NCBI GenBank assembly: GCA_037043015.1
Contig: CM073323.1
Coordinates: 10,971,758 to 11,035,757 of the forward strand
Reading direction: 5' to 3'
Length of the DNA stretch: 64,000 bases
Source: Bryum argenteum
Taxonomy: Eukaryota; Streptophyta; Bryopsida; Bryales; Bryaceae
The notes beneath the pieces were generated by a model that was not told the DNA's origin, made no database searches, and saw only the letters and a program-made list of their open reading frames with translations. Of this stretch, positions 11,096 to 21,694 are shown piece by piece (the first letter of the stretch is position 1; the number at the start of each line of letters is the position of its first letter). The translations under genes were made by a program, and so were the position numbers.

Positions 11096-11480
11096 CCAGA
11101 AACCTTGGCTTGGTGGTTAAGCCTCATGGCCCCCCAATGAGGAGGTCGAGGGTTCTATTCGCCATGCCGGCGTGGTGCTCACCACCATAATTCACCTAAC
11201 TAAGGTCGAGGTTCTTGGACCTTGTTGTATGGGTACCTCGAAGCTCTTTGGGAGGATACCATGTCGAGTATCTCTAAGCAACACTCTAGCGGTACTGGCT
11301 AGCTAGGAACTAACATATTGTTCACTCCAAAGGGGGTCAATAGTACCACCATTGGTACGATGACCTCCGGGGATACATCCAAGGATAGGTCGAACGAACA
11401 GATAGATAGAAACTTTGGTCCCTTTCTAAGGGGTCGGCTTGAATGAAGTGTATGTTCGTAATGCTAATATCCTGATGGCC
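11096..11480 (+). mobile_element. tRNA-derived SINE-like element
   Basis: The head has a pol III A box-like TGGCTTGGTGGTTAAG at 11106 and a B box-like GGGTTCTATTC at 11150, with 44 bp between box starts and a tRNA-like stem region between. The body then runs unlike tRNA. A piece of the body (GGATAGGTCGAACG, near 11393) matches in reverse a segment at about 6138, as expected for a dispersed family. The 3' end and target duplication were not found. Confidence 0.45.
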
Positions 11481-12341
11481 ACCGAACAAGGGGAAATTGG
11501 AACGGTCGAAGGAACACTCTATTCACGCCGACCTCTAAATAGGTTGGAGTATCTCTTCTTGTCAACATGTGGCTAGATCAATTTGTGAAAATAAGAGGTC
11601 GTGAGATGATTTGTTGACAACGAGATACTTTTTGCATTGATCCAAAAGTGGTTGTTTGGACCATGTGGGCTTCCATATTTTGCATTTATAATTATGCTAA
11701 TATGAAACATATATAGAATCCTGTAAGGATAAATCTAAAAAAGATTCTAAAAATGGTTAATGCTACTTTTGAAACTGGTGTAATTACAAATCGACCGTGT
11801 GGTAATCAATTGATATCCCGCCCGGGTGTCCACATCGCTGTCGTGGGATTCCCTGTTCGCGGATATCAGCCTTAATAACCGCAGTCCGGGTATCTGTATT
11901 TCAAAATTCTAGCCCTAAGTCTGAAGCATCGGAAAGGCAGACTCTGTTCCGATAACTGAGAATCTCGCCGGATCCACGAAACTCTACAGTAAATTTTTGT
12001 TGATGTTCTCAATTCAAATGCTGCAATCGAATTGTTCAGTGCATTTTCCTTCGAAATTAATGTTTACATGAACCGAAATTGAATTGTAGCTCGCATGCAT
12101 TCCAACGACTGGGCACGCCTCTTTGAACGAGGTGTCTCATGGCCTTGATGTCTGTTGCATCATATTTTCAATGCAGCTGCTGCCGAATCGGTATAACAAC
12201 AGTAGGTGTGACAATTCATGTCGCGATTGAAGAAATAGCGATGTGGGACGGATCGGAAGCCGATTCAAACTGAGGGGGATCAGGAACTGCGGGTTTCATG
12301 AATTGGAGTGATATTGTTTTACAGTGACCCTGGCTCCGAAA
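11481..12341 (+). promoter_or_regulatory. Upstream region of the CGI-58-like gene
   Basis: From about 11800 the base composition rises toward that of the gene (CCCGCCCGGGTGTCC), consistent with promoter and 5' UTR. No core element can be assigned with certainty. Role inferred from position. Confidence 0.3.
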
Positions 12342-14599
12342 ATGACCGCCACTGAGGCTGCGACAGAGGCAGCGACGGAGGCTGCGCACACATCGTCGTG
12401 GATGGGAGCATGGCAGCAGTACTTGCGCTGGAGCCCAACATCAAAGCAAGAAGTACTCATTTCGGAGAATCGCCTCTTTAGTCTTCTCAAGTACTGCCCT
12501 CTGTTTCACAATCATTGCATTGCTGAGCCATGACAGCATACATTTGTTGTCAACCACATCCGCATTTGACCGCCATTATCAAAGTAACGAGGTTCAGGGA
12601 ATTCGAGTTCTTCAAGGGATTCGTTCACACAGAATTACTGAAATAACGCAGTCGGGCAATCTCGTCGGGACAGAACTCCCTACATCCAAGAGCAGGTGAA
12701 CATAGGCTCGGGGCCACCAGGTTCTCCAGTGCGCTGGTTCCGATCAGTTAGTAATGAGCCTCGCTTCATCAACACAATCACATTCGAGAAAGAAAACGCG
12801 CCTACTTTGGTTTTGGTGCACGGCTATGGCGCTGCGCAGGGCTTCTTCTTTCGCAACTACGATGATCTCGCCCAGCGATTCCGAGTTCTCGCCATAGACC
12901 AGCTAGGGTAAGGATCTCCCTACATCATCCATCCATCCACTAAACCCTGATATTATTGTCAGTGCTTAGAATTAGACTCAGCTGACTAAAAATATCAAGT
13001 TCAATTCCAGATGCGGAGCTTCAAGCAGGCCGGATTTCAATTGCAAAAGCACCGAAGGTATAACATGCGAGTTGATTCATTGCAACAGAGTCCCAGCAAA
13101 TGGGACCCTTGCCCTCAGATTTTCACAAGAAATCTGTACAGAGGTTGTGATGTATGAGAATCTTATAGACATCTTATGCTGTATGACCTCCTTCGAATCC
13201 TACAAATTCTAAGCATGCTGCATGGTTGCATCAACAGAAACTGAGTCCTGGTTTGTGGATTCTCTGGAGGAATGGCGGAGGGCGAAGAAACTGGACCGAT
13301 TCATCTTGTTAGGGCATTCTCTTGGAGGGTATGTGGCAGCTCGGTACGCCCTCAAGGTGATTGTCAAACTCAGCCTACTTCTGTACTCCATTCTTGAAAA
13401 CTAGCTCCCTGTCGAGAGAATAATACGCATCCATCTTTGAAACTAACTGTGTGGCTGCGCAGCATCCTGAGCATGTCCAGCACCTCATCCTCGTGGGCGC
13501 AGCAGGATTTTCTGAGGAATCGGACCGGATCATTCAGTTCAGATCCACCTGGAGAGGCGCAGTTGCGAATTTCATGTGGGATTCCAATTTTACACCACAG
13601 AAGCTCGTAAGGTAAAAGAGTTTGCACTTCTTCTAGTTCCTCTACTACGTAACGTGTACTGCTCTAATCTTTACAGTGCTCTGTAGGGGTATAGGTCCAT
13701 GGGGACCTGCTCTAGTTCGCAAGTATGCCGGTGTGAGGTTCGGGACATGCGCTTCTGGCAACATGCTCAATGAACAGGAGTCGAAGCTATTTAGTGGTGG
13801 ACTCCTTGAGCCCCTGCATTCATGCATTCTTCCTTTGCGCAGCACATGATCGAAGTTCAGCTCTATTGACGTTTGTGACTCCCATTGCTTCCAGATTACT
13901 TGTTCCACACGTTGGCTGGAAGAGCGAGTGGAGAGCTTTGTTTGAAGTATATCTTCTCGCTTGGCGCTTTTGCACGAACGCCTCTTATTACCAGGTCTGC
14001 GCTAGCATGACCGTATCTATCTATTAACAAGTTAGAGGGTCCTATACTTGTGCATCACAAGGATGTGCTTCTAGAGCTAACTTTCAAAGGCCAAATCTGT
14101 TTTCAACTGATGTGGTACTAACTTCTTAAAGTGGCGATAGATGGCGATAGTCCCATCCAGTAATGACAGGTGTTAATCACATTCTGAAACTTTCTCTGTG
14201 CTGCTTCGAGGGGACAGTGCGCCAGATTGGAAGGTGCCAACCTCCTTCATATATGGGGTGGATGACTGGATGGATTGGGGTGGAGCTCAAGAGGCTCGCA
14301 AGAGGATGCCTGTGGGCACAGAGCTTCTCCGTGTACCTCAGGTAAAAAAAAAGTAGCTGATGACGAACATCATTGTTTGTCATGATACACATTTTCTGTC
14401 TTTCTCTGAGGCTGTTTCACTTCATTGTGAATTACAGGGAGGACACTTCGTGTTTCTGGACAATGCTCCAGGCTTCTACTCAGCTGTTCTTTACGCTTGT
14501 CGTCAATTCTTGCCCGGTCTTGCTGTGAAGCACTTACCAGAAGGCCTGATTCAAGTGCCTCACCCCAACAATAGGATAGACACAACAGGCGAATGCTGA
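12342..14599 (+). CDS. CGI-58/ABHD5-like alpha/beta hydrolase, putative lysophosphatidic acid acyltransferase (At4g24160 type)
   Basis: Nine exons: 12342-12490, 12674-12907, 13011-13057, 13238-13356, 13463-13611, 13687-13796, 13895-13994, 14218-14341, 14438-14599, giving 397 residues in unbroken phase. It matches plant CGI-58, which acts in lipid homeostasis with acyltransferase and lipase activities. Landmarks: [13 protein letters not shown] near the N-terminus, [34 protein letters not shown], nucleophile elbow GHSLGG (Ser about 170), [26 protein letters not shown], and H347-x4-D352 in GGHFVFLDN. The elbow keeps Ser, where animal ABHD5 has Asn. The LGWGGS of Arabidopsis is LGCGAS here. The N-terminus has a short [12 protein letters not shown] repeat from a 12-bp duplication. 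ATG 12342 is chosen because it opens the frame after stops; an upstream GTG is not needed. Ends TGA at 14599. Confidence 0.93.
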
Positions 14600-15800
14600 C
14601 ATTTGCTGAGTTCCATGACCCTGCAGAAGCAGCCAGGAAATCCCGACGGAGCCTTAGAATGTCATTGACTTGATATCAAGTGGGCGAATGCAACCATCGA
14701 ATCAGTGAAGCCATGTAAGTAATGTTCTTGTTAGGGATGGGTATGTTGAATGGTGATTATTGAGCAGTTCATAGACCAAATGACGCAAAAAGTGTAAACT
14801 CCATTGTAAATGAGTTGCTCGATTCCCGATTCTGCTTCCAGTTTTTCAATTCGCAGTAAATGCTTCCTTCCTAACAAAAAGGTTACAGAAGGATCGATAC
14901 TATGGATTGGGTGACAATGAACGAAAATGTATCGATAATCCAAGCGGAGCTTATTCTCCAAGAATTGCAAGAATCAAGCGTAAGCTCTATGATGCATCGT
15001 CTTCTTTCTATTGCGAAGAGTCAATACACTCGGCACAACAGCACCAATTACCTGCACAAGATAAGACCACATGTTGCCTTTCAAGCACACATTAGCATGC
15101 TACTTAGTTACAGCATTTTAGGGTTTCCTGAACCTTCCTTCATTGAATAAAACTTTCGAAACCTCACTTAGGAATACAGAATTGTTATAAACTTACGTTG
15201 TTATATTGATATCACTGAATTACAAATACTGTGTAAGCTTCAAATACATGAGTTAAGCAGTTTACTGGGAGTTGTTCTTTCAGAAACACGGACGATAGGG
15301 AGAGTAAACTTACCAGGGGTCCTCACAGATTATGCATTGAGATACTCAAACGACCGTCCGCAAAAGAGAACCATGCCGAAATCTCTCACCACTTGATCGT
15401 CAATCCCCAGCAAAGCAACACTAGCCTCTCCGAAGCTGCAACCATCGGGAATACATTGAGTATCAGCATCAGGAGCCACTTTCATATGCAAATCATTCGT
15501 ATGAGCTTGAAGGCCACGATCGATCATTCGTAACTCTAGACCAACTCATATCGAACGCGCAAAGTCGCAAAGCATTGTTTGAGATTTCTACAAACGTATT
15601 GGAGCACGTTAGGTTATTTTTGGTAAAGAAAGAGGGTGTACAATTTCTGGTAAAGAAAGAGGGTGTAGAAGGTAACGTTGTACTCGGACCTCGATCCCAT
15701 ACTGTCATTAAGCTCAATTTTGAGAATCAATTGTGTTACTTTGGCACCAATGTAAAGCTCTCTCTAAGAGCTTTGTAGCAATATATGATTTGATAGCATT
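14600..15800. other. 3' flank and intergenic DNA with a possible orphan exon
   Basis: On minus, an acceptor-like GATGGTTGCAG precedes an open stretch (about 15330-15437) reading FGEASVALLGIDDQVVRDFG and ending LFCGRSFEYLNA before a stop. It might be a last exon or a fragment, but nothing upstream connects to it and the family is unknown. At 15615-15671 a 26-bp unit (GGTAAAGAAAGAGGGTGTA) is duplicated in tandem. Confidence 0.25.
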
Positions 15801-15834
15801 TGATCTACTACTCACAGCTTTTGGATGCCAAATT

Positions 15835-17200
15835 CGGGGTATATTCGATGCTTCGGAAATCACAGGCTAGAAGAGCCATAACTTCTTTATACGAACTCGT
15901 TTTGGACAAAATCAGTTGGGTTGGATCACTTAATCTAGCATTAGAGGGGAATTGGAGCTTCAACATGCCTAGTACTTTTGGCTTGAAAATTAATTGTTTG
16001 TTTTTCACAGAATAGTCAAGGTCATTACAAATGTCCTTCACTTGAGTTGAACTTATAAACTTTGAACAACTCAACGCTTGTCGGTATCACGTGAGGTGGC
16101 ACCCACATCATGACACCTTGCCGATTTGGCCATAAACATCAACGGAGCGGGTACGGAGATCACACTCATTTATACAAGAAATCAAGTGTTGCAATGTACA
16201 CCGATGCACACTCTAGTGAGTCCTTCACCGCGTATACCACCCCCCATTATTATTTTTAATGTCTAGGGCTTTCAATTTTCATATTCATAGTCAATGTTTT
16301 TTTGTATTCTTATACCTATTATTGGTGATGAACCTTCCACAATTTCCCATGTATCTTTTTTAAAAAACCCCAATTTTCGGTTTGGTCACTTCAAGAATCT
16401 GATTCTCTTCTAATGTCTAGATTTTGTAGTAAAAGATGCATACCCATACAATAAAGTATAAATAAACAACATGAATTTTAGTGAAGGCAACTTTTGATTT
16501 TGTATTTTCAAACATTTGGCATGTTTTTCATTGCAAGCCAATCATGTGAGATCAAAAGAAGTTTTTCATGCATTTTTTTCTACATTATTGTGATCTTTAG
16601 ATATATTCCAACAACTTTGTAGTTGGAAGGATTTTGATTCGTATAAGCGTGGTATTGGATTTGCAATGATGTTTCCATGATAAAAAAGTAAAAGAATGGA
16701 TGATTTTTGAGGAGCTATATCTCCTTCATCCACCATTGTATTCTAACTTTATTCCTCGACGTGAATATCAATCGTAGTCTTATCTTTAGGGTAGAAACCT
16801 TGACTCGATCTAAGATGTATTGGAGGTAAGGCATGGATTTGAGTGCAAGGGGTCTAGTTTTGGAACATTTTACTTTTGTAAAATATTTAGCAATATTTAC
16901 CATTGTAAGGCTACTATTTGTGCCAAGATGTGTTTCTGATGTATGTTTTTGGTACTATAGAGACTTTGAGATGATATGAACAACTTCGTAGTTGATAATT
17001 TTTTATTGCAAATATCATGTTCCTAGTATTTTCACTATGAAGCAAAGATGATAATATTTTGGAGCTTGTTTTGCGCACTAAATCGTTCCGATCTTGCACT
17101 CTGTAAGGTTCCATGAGTCAATGTTTGGAGTACATGATTACAACAAGTTTACTACAAGTTTGTACAGCTGAGATCTGAATAGCTTATCTATATTTTCATC
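15835..17200 (+). mobile_element. Cluster of old, diverged copies related to the 615-bp TTAA element
   Basis: Three stretches align by eye with parts of the 54273-54887 element. 15880-15960 has AGAGCCATAACTTCTT followed by CGTTTTGGACAAAATC. 16390-16650 has CATACCCATACAATAAAGTA and GTGAAGGCAAC. 16690-17200 has weaker matches, including a block near 17060-17200 with AACAAGTTTACTACAAG. Ends are not preserved, so these are fragments of nested or decayed insertions. No coding function. Confidence 0.45.
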
Positions 17201-18700
17201 GGTGTCACTTTTTTTATAATTGTTTTTTTTTTTTTAATTAAAATATCCCAAAGACGTATAGGGGCTACTAAAAGTTATGTGTCTCATCAATTGGAGACCA
17301 CTCAAATGGCATTTGGCTGCAAGAAACTAGAAACAAACTAAACAAGATCCATTCAGAATCCATCAATTACTTATTTCAAAATGAAACAAATAATTGGAGG
17401 CATCATCACCATCTTGGGAAGCCACTTGGGAGTGTGGCATATCATTATAGATATAAACTTAAAGTTTCATATCCATAGAGAAATCTATCAAACCCCATGA
17501 ACTTCAATCACCGCAAGCATCAAGAGGGTGCCTTGCCGAGTGCTCAGAGTACATTATCAGACAACGAGCAAATAGTTACGAGCAATGGCGTAGTTCATGA
17601 TAGAATTTTAATAACCAATGGCACTTGTTTTTATACTACAGTTAATACCACTGCCAGTGCAACCATGTTGGGCACTTGCATTCTTCTATAATATTTATTA
17701 TTCTTGTCTATATTGCAAAGAATTATTGATTGGGTTTGTTATCTGACATTGTAACCCCCAAAACCTCGAGGTTAGCAAAAGACTTGGATGTGTTTTGAAA
17801 TACATTGTAGCTTTCATGAAGTTTCACAATGATTAAATTTCTTAATGTAATAATTTTTCTATTTGGTAATCATTCTAAGAGACTTGAGCTTCAAAATTAA
17901 GCAACAAATTCCAATGTATATGAACGCTTGAGCTTTCAGATGTATAATTTCTATTCAAGTTTTCCATGTTCAAGAAAATTTAAGTTGAACAATTATTACC
18001 CCAACAATATTAAATGCAATGCTAGATATCTATGAGAGAGGATTCTTCATGTTGTTGAAAAATACCTATGGTGTGTATTTAGTATCTTAGTATCAATGAG
18101 TTCAAGAGGTTAGCACTAGTGAAGGAGAAGAAAACCTCTTACTTTCATTTGTAAAAACAAGCAATTGAATACTTATGGTACTACAAGATTGTGCCTGCAC
18201 ATCATAACACAATCAAGAAAAGCAAACCAATTGAATATGCAACCATTGGAGAAACTTAAAGCCATAATACATGATATACATTTTATTCACTGGATGTAAA
18301 TGTCAGTAACTGGTCATCTTTATTCTTATAAGAAGGGTGGAAGCATACTAGGGTGGCACACTTACGGCCAACTATTTTGTACCCAAAAGTACCAAAGTCA
18401 ACGCATCTAAAATGCCTAATTTTGCTGGGTACATTAGGTAATAAAAATCTAAAAATGTAAATTGACATAGAATGCAAGAAGCACTAATCGCTAAAAGTAC
18501 GGGGAATTGAAGAGAATCATGGGGACTTCTATTTGCAATTGTGGACTAATGATAAAAGTCATGATAATTATAGCCACATCCGTTGTTAGTTTTTAATATT
18601 ATTACTACGAGTACAACCAAAGTACTAAATCTTGAATTTCTTGCATTTCTTAAAAGTAGCCTTTTGTGCCCAAAAATATCAGTTGGTGACATTGCCCACA
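17200..18700. other. AT-rich intergenic DNA, nothing recognised
   Basis: No ORF with recognisable similarity, no element termini and no RNA gene features were found. Confidence 0.4.
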
Positions 18701-20340
18701 AGTTGTGGATTATATTAATATGGTAGATGTCGTAACGTGCTTTCCTGATTCGTGCCCGGATAACCCTTTTTCGTGGTGAAAGAGGTTTCCCAAACAAGAA
18801 CCCGAGTATTCGTCCACGGAGATCCTGTGAAGTGCAAGGACAACAATTTCCACCAGTTAGCCAACCCGGGTTTGTGTTATCCGGTGTCGGGTATGAGAGG
18901 AGCACGCTTTGGGAACACACGGGGTGTCTGGCTGCAACTAGGAATGACTCGGTGAGAGGATGTGAGATAAACAGTCTTCTATCTTCAATCTTCGTTCTTC
19001 AATCTTCTGTCTCGAGTCTCGAATCTTCAAACACGGGTCCGTTGGCCTATCCTGTGGTGGCTCTACTGAGAGTAAGGGTTTTTGTCGGGAAGGTAATAAG
19101 AAACCACATGTCCTCGGACGGGTAGAACGGGACAAGAGACACGAAATGCCCGTCCGTAAGATGGACTCTAAACTTCAAACCCACGGTGACTGGGAGCGCG
19201 CCCACCAATGTGAACAACATATAAGATCAACCATGTGGGCCGTTAACCCCACTTCGTTGCCACAACACAAAAATGAAGCTAAGTGTAAACACAAAGCTCG
19301 CAACGGGTTTACAATGCAAGAAAGGAAATGCAACTAGCCTCCAAAGCCTACTTTAAAATAACAAGAAGGAAATCGGACCACAAGCCAACACACAAAGAAG
19401 AGCCTAAAGGCTCTTCAGATCTTCAAGTCTTGGTGTGATTTGCTTCTCCAACTTTCAACCTTCACTCCCACCTCAAAGGAAACCTTTGAAGGAGCAAGCT
19501 CAAACTCCAAGGAAAGCTTCTCAACTTCAAATGGCTCTCACGAATGACTCACGAATCCAATGAACAAGTGTGATAGCTTTTTGGAAAGTTAACAACACCT
19601 TCTGACTTCCCTCAAAATCTCAAAACAATCTAAACTACTGTCCACAAACTATGGGCCTCTAAAGATGTAGGCCGAGAATAAGTTTGCAGCAGACCTCTCT
19701 TTCTTCAAATCACTATAAAACTCTCTAAAATGCTTCAAATCGTGAGTGCAAGGTCTTGTTGGATAGAAGACTTCAAGAACTACAAGACCTTGAAAGATTT
19801 GAGCAAAAACAAGCTATTAGTTGAGAATTAAGAACCTCGAAAAGTTGACTCCTCAATCGGGTAGTCACAAATTCCTTGAATTCTCAAAAACTTCTAACTC
19901 TCATAACTTTTTGCTCACAAGTCCAAATCATTCATGAAAGGTGTCTATAGAAAGGTAATTACACAAGGAACAACATCACAAACTTTATTTTTCATAAGTT
20001 TCTCCCCACTCAACATCAGCACACTCCAAAAAGTCTCTCCTCCTACACACCAAAAACTCCACCTTGACACGAACTCCAAAAAGAATCTACTTTCCCCTTT
20101 CTTTCCTCTCCACCTAAGGGATAAGAGTGACCATACATCAGCCCATACCCCTACTTTAGGTTCCCTATAGGAGTCTAATAACACAATAAAAGTCAACTAC
20201 ACTACCAAATGCCGGCAGTTTACTTCTAACTGCCTTTATTTACTACAAGGCAATTATCAAAGCCTTGGTAAACAAAGAAATTCTAATGTACTAAATAGAA
20301 AATAGAAATCACATGAAGAAATCTAAGAGGTATAAGGACT
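18700..20340. other. Intergenic; likely outer part of the GC-rich transposon block
   Basis: From about 18740 the sequence gains CCGG/CCCGGG-rich segments like those flanking the large ORF at 21.7-24.6 kb (for example near 18865-18890), then returns to AT-rich DNA with CTTCAA-type runs (19400-19560). No gene is recognised. It may belong to the same large element, but no terminal repeats tie it to the right side. Confidence 0.3.
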
Positions 20341-20369
20341 ATTGATTGCTGATTCCAGTCGCCAAGCCG

Positions 20370-20640
20370 TGGACTTGGTGGGTTGGAATCAGTGGTCAAT
20401 TGCTGTCCCGACGGTCCGAGGTTCGAATCCCGTTGAGCGCATCGGGCGGCCGCGGCTTGGCACGCTAGTGAAGCAGGAAACCCAACCATCGGCCTACCTA
20501 CCCCTGAGCTATACATGTGACAAGAGTTTAGCACCAAAGGTGTTAAACCCAAACCACCGTGATTCTAATCACGATATAAGTGGTTTTGTTTTATTAATTA
20601 ACATTACGATAAAACCTACTGTACACTAAAGGTGTACACG
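20370..20640 (+). mobile_element. tRNA-derived SINE-like element
   Basis: It carries a perfect B box GGTTCGAATCC (20420-20430) and an A box-like TGGAATCAGTGGTC at 20384, 36 bp apart. The flanks do not form an acceptor stem, so this is not a functional tRNA gene but a SINE-type head. The tail region has a small palindrome GTACAC...GTGTAC near 20620. Its 3' end is not defined. Confidence 0.45.
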
Positions 20641-21383
20641 TTGGAAGCAATTCCAACACGACACCGGGTACTTTCCTATCACCCCTGTACCCTGGATCCT
20701 GTCCTGGAAACGCTACCCGGACTGGAAAAGGGAGGGGTTTTAGTCTTTGTGGTTTAGTTTAGCCTCTGTATTCACCTCAGAGGGGTTTTCCCGGATTTAG
20801 ATAAGTGGGGGGATTAAACCACTTTTCCCGTTGATTAACGTGACCGGAAAGGTCACCGACTTGCTCTCTCCTTACCCTGTTAGGAACTTCCCTTATACTT
20901 CCCTCTACGCCCGGACTCTAGACCCGCACGCATGTCACAAAGGTTGGTATCCGGTTCTCCTATGGTCCCGTTATCGCAACTCGCTACCCGGGTTAGTAGA
21001 TCACGGGTTACTGGACTGGGGGTGGTACGACTGACCCGGAGTTCACCGCTATTACCTATACACCAATCCGCCTACCCGGACTTCAGCAACCCAGGGGGAC
21101 TCAACCGAGTGCGGCCTCGGGAGTCGGTTAAGCGACAGGAATCCCTTCCTGGCCGCCGTAGTCCTGGATGCTGCACGGACAAACTAGATTAGGTCCTAAG
21201 TAAGAGGTGTCGTTCGTTAGCCGCACTCTTCTCCTGCCAGCTTCTCTACCCTCCTTACTACTCTCCGTTCCAGGACGGAACCGTTCTCTCTTGCCCGGAC
21301 AGCAAGGGCCTTATGGATTCCGCAACACTCCCAGCACAGCATACAAGACAGGAAACCACAAAGGTTACGCAACCTAACACCCA

Positions 21384-21408
21384 TGCACACACACACACAC
21401 ACACACAA
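21384..21408. repeat. CA dinucleotide microsatellite
   Basis: An uninterrupted run of (CA) repeats is visible in the 3' flank of the 979-codon ORF. Confidence 0.9.
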
Positions 21409-21694
21409 GGAGAATGGAGAAAAAGGCGTCCTTGCAACTGCATTAGGGTATTGTAAAAGACACAAAAAAGACCCCGAGGGAGTATCCTCCCCTCGGCTAA
21501 GTAGCAGATCCTCCCTGGCATCCCAGAAGAGGACAAAAATCTCTTGCCAGGGAATCTTTCTAAATCCATCCCTTTGTCAGCCTAGCGCCGTCATTCTCCT
21601 ATCTGCAATAAAAGTACCAATTCTAACCTAACCTCGGTCCGAGATATCCGCCAACAGCTGCCTCAGCACTGATCATCCTCCTCCATCATGACGG

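Noticed and set aside
20370-20450. Possible tRNA gene
   Set aside because: The B box is perfect and an A box-like motif is present, but the ends cannot form an acceptor stem and the sequence continues as a longer repeat. SINE head is the better reading.
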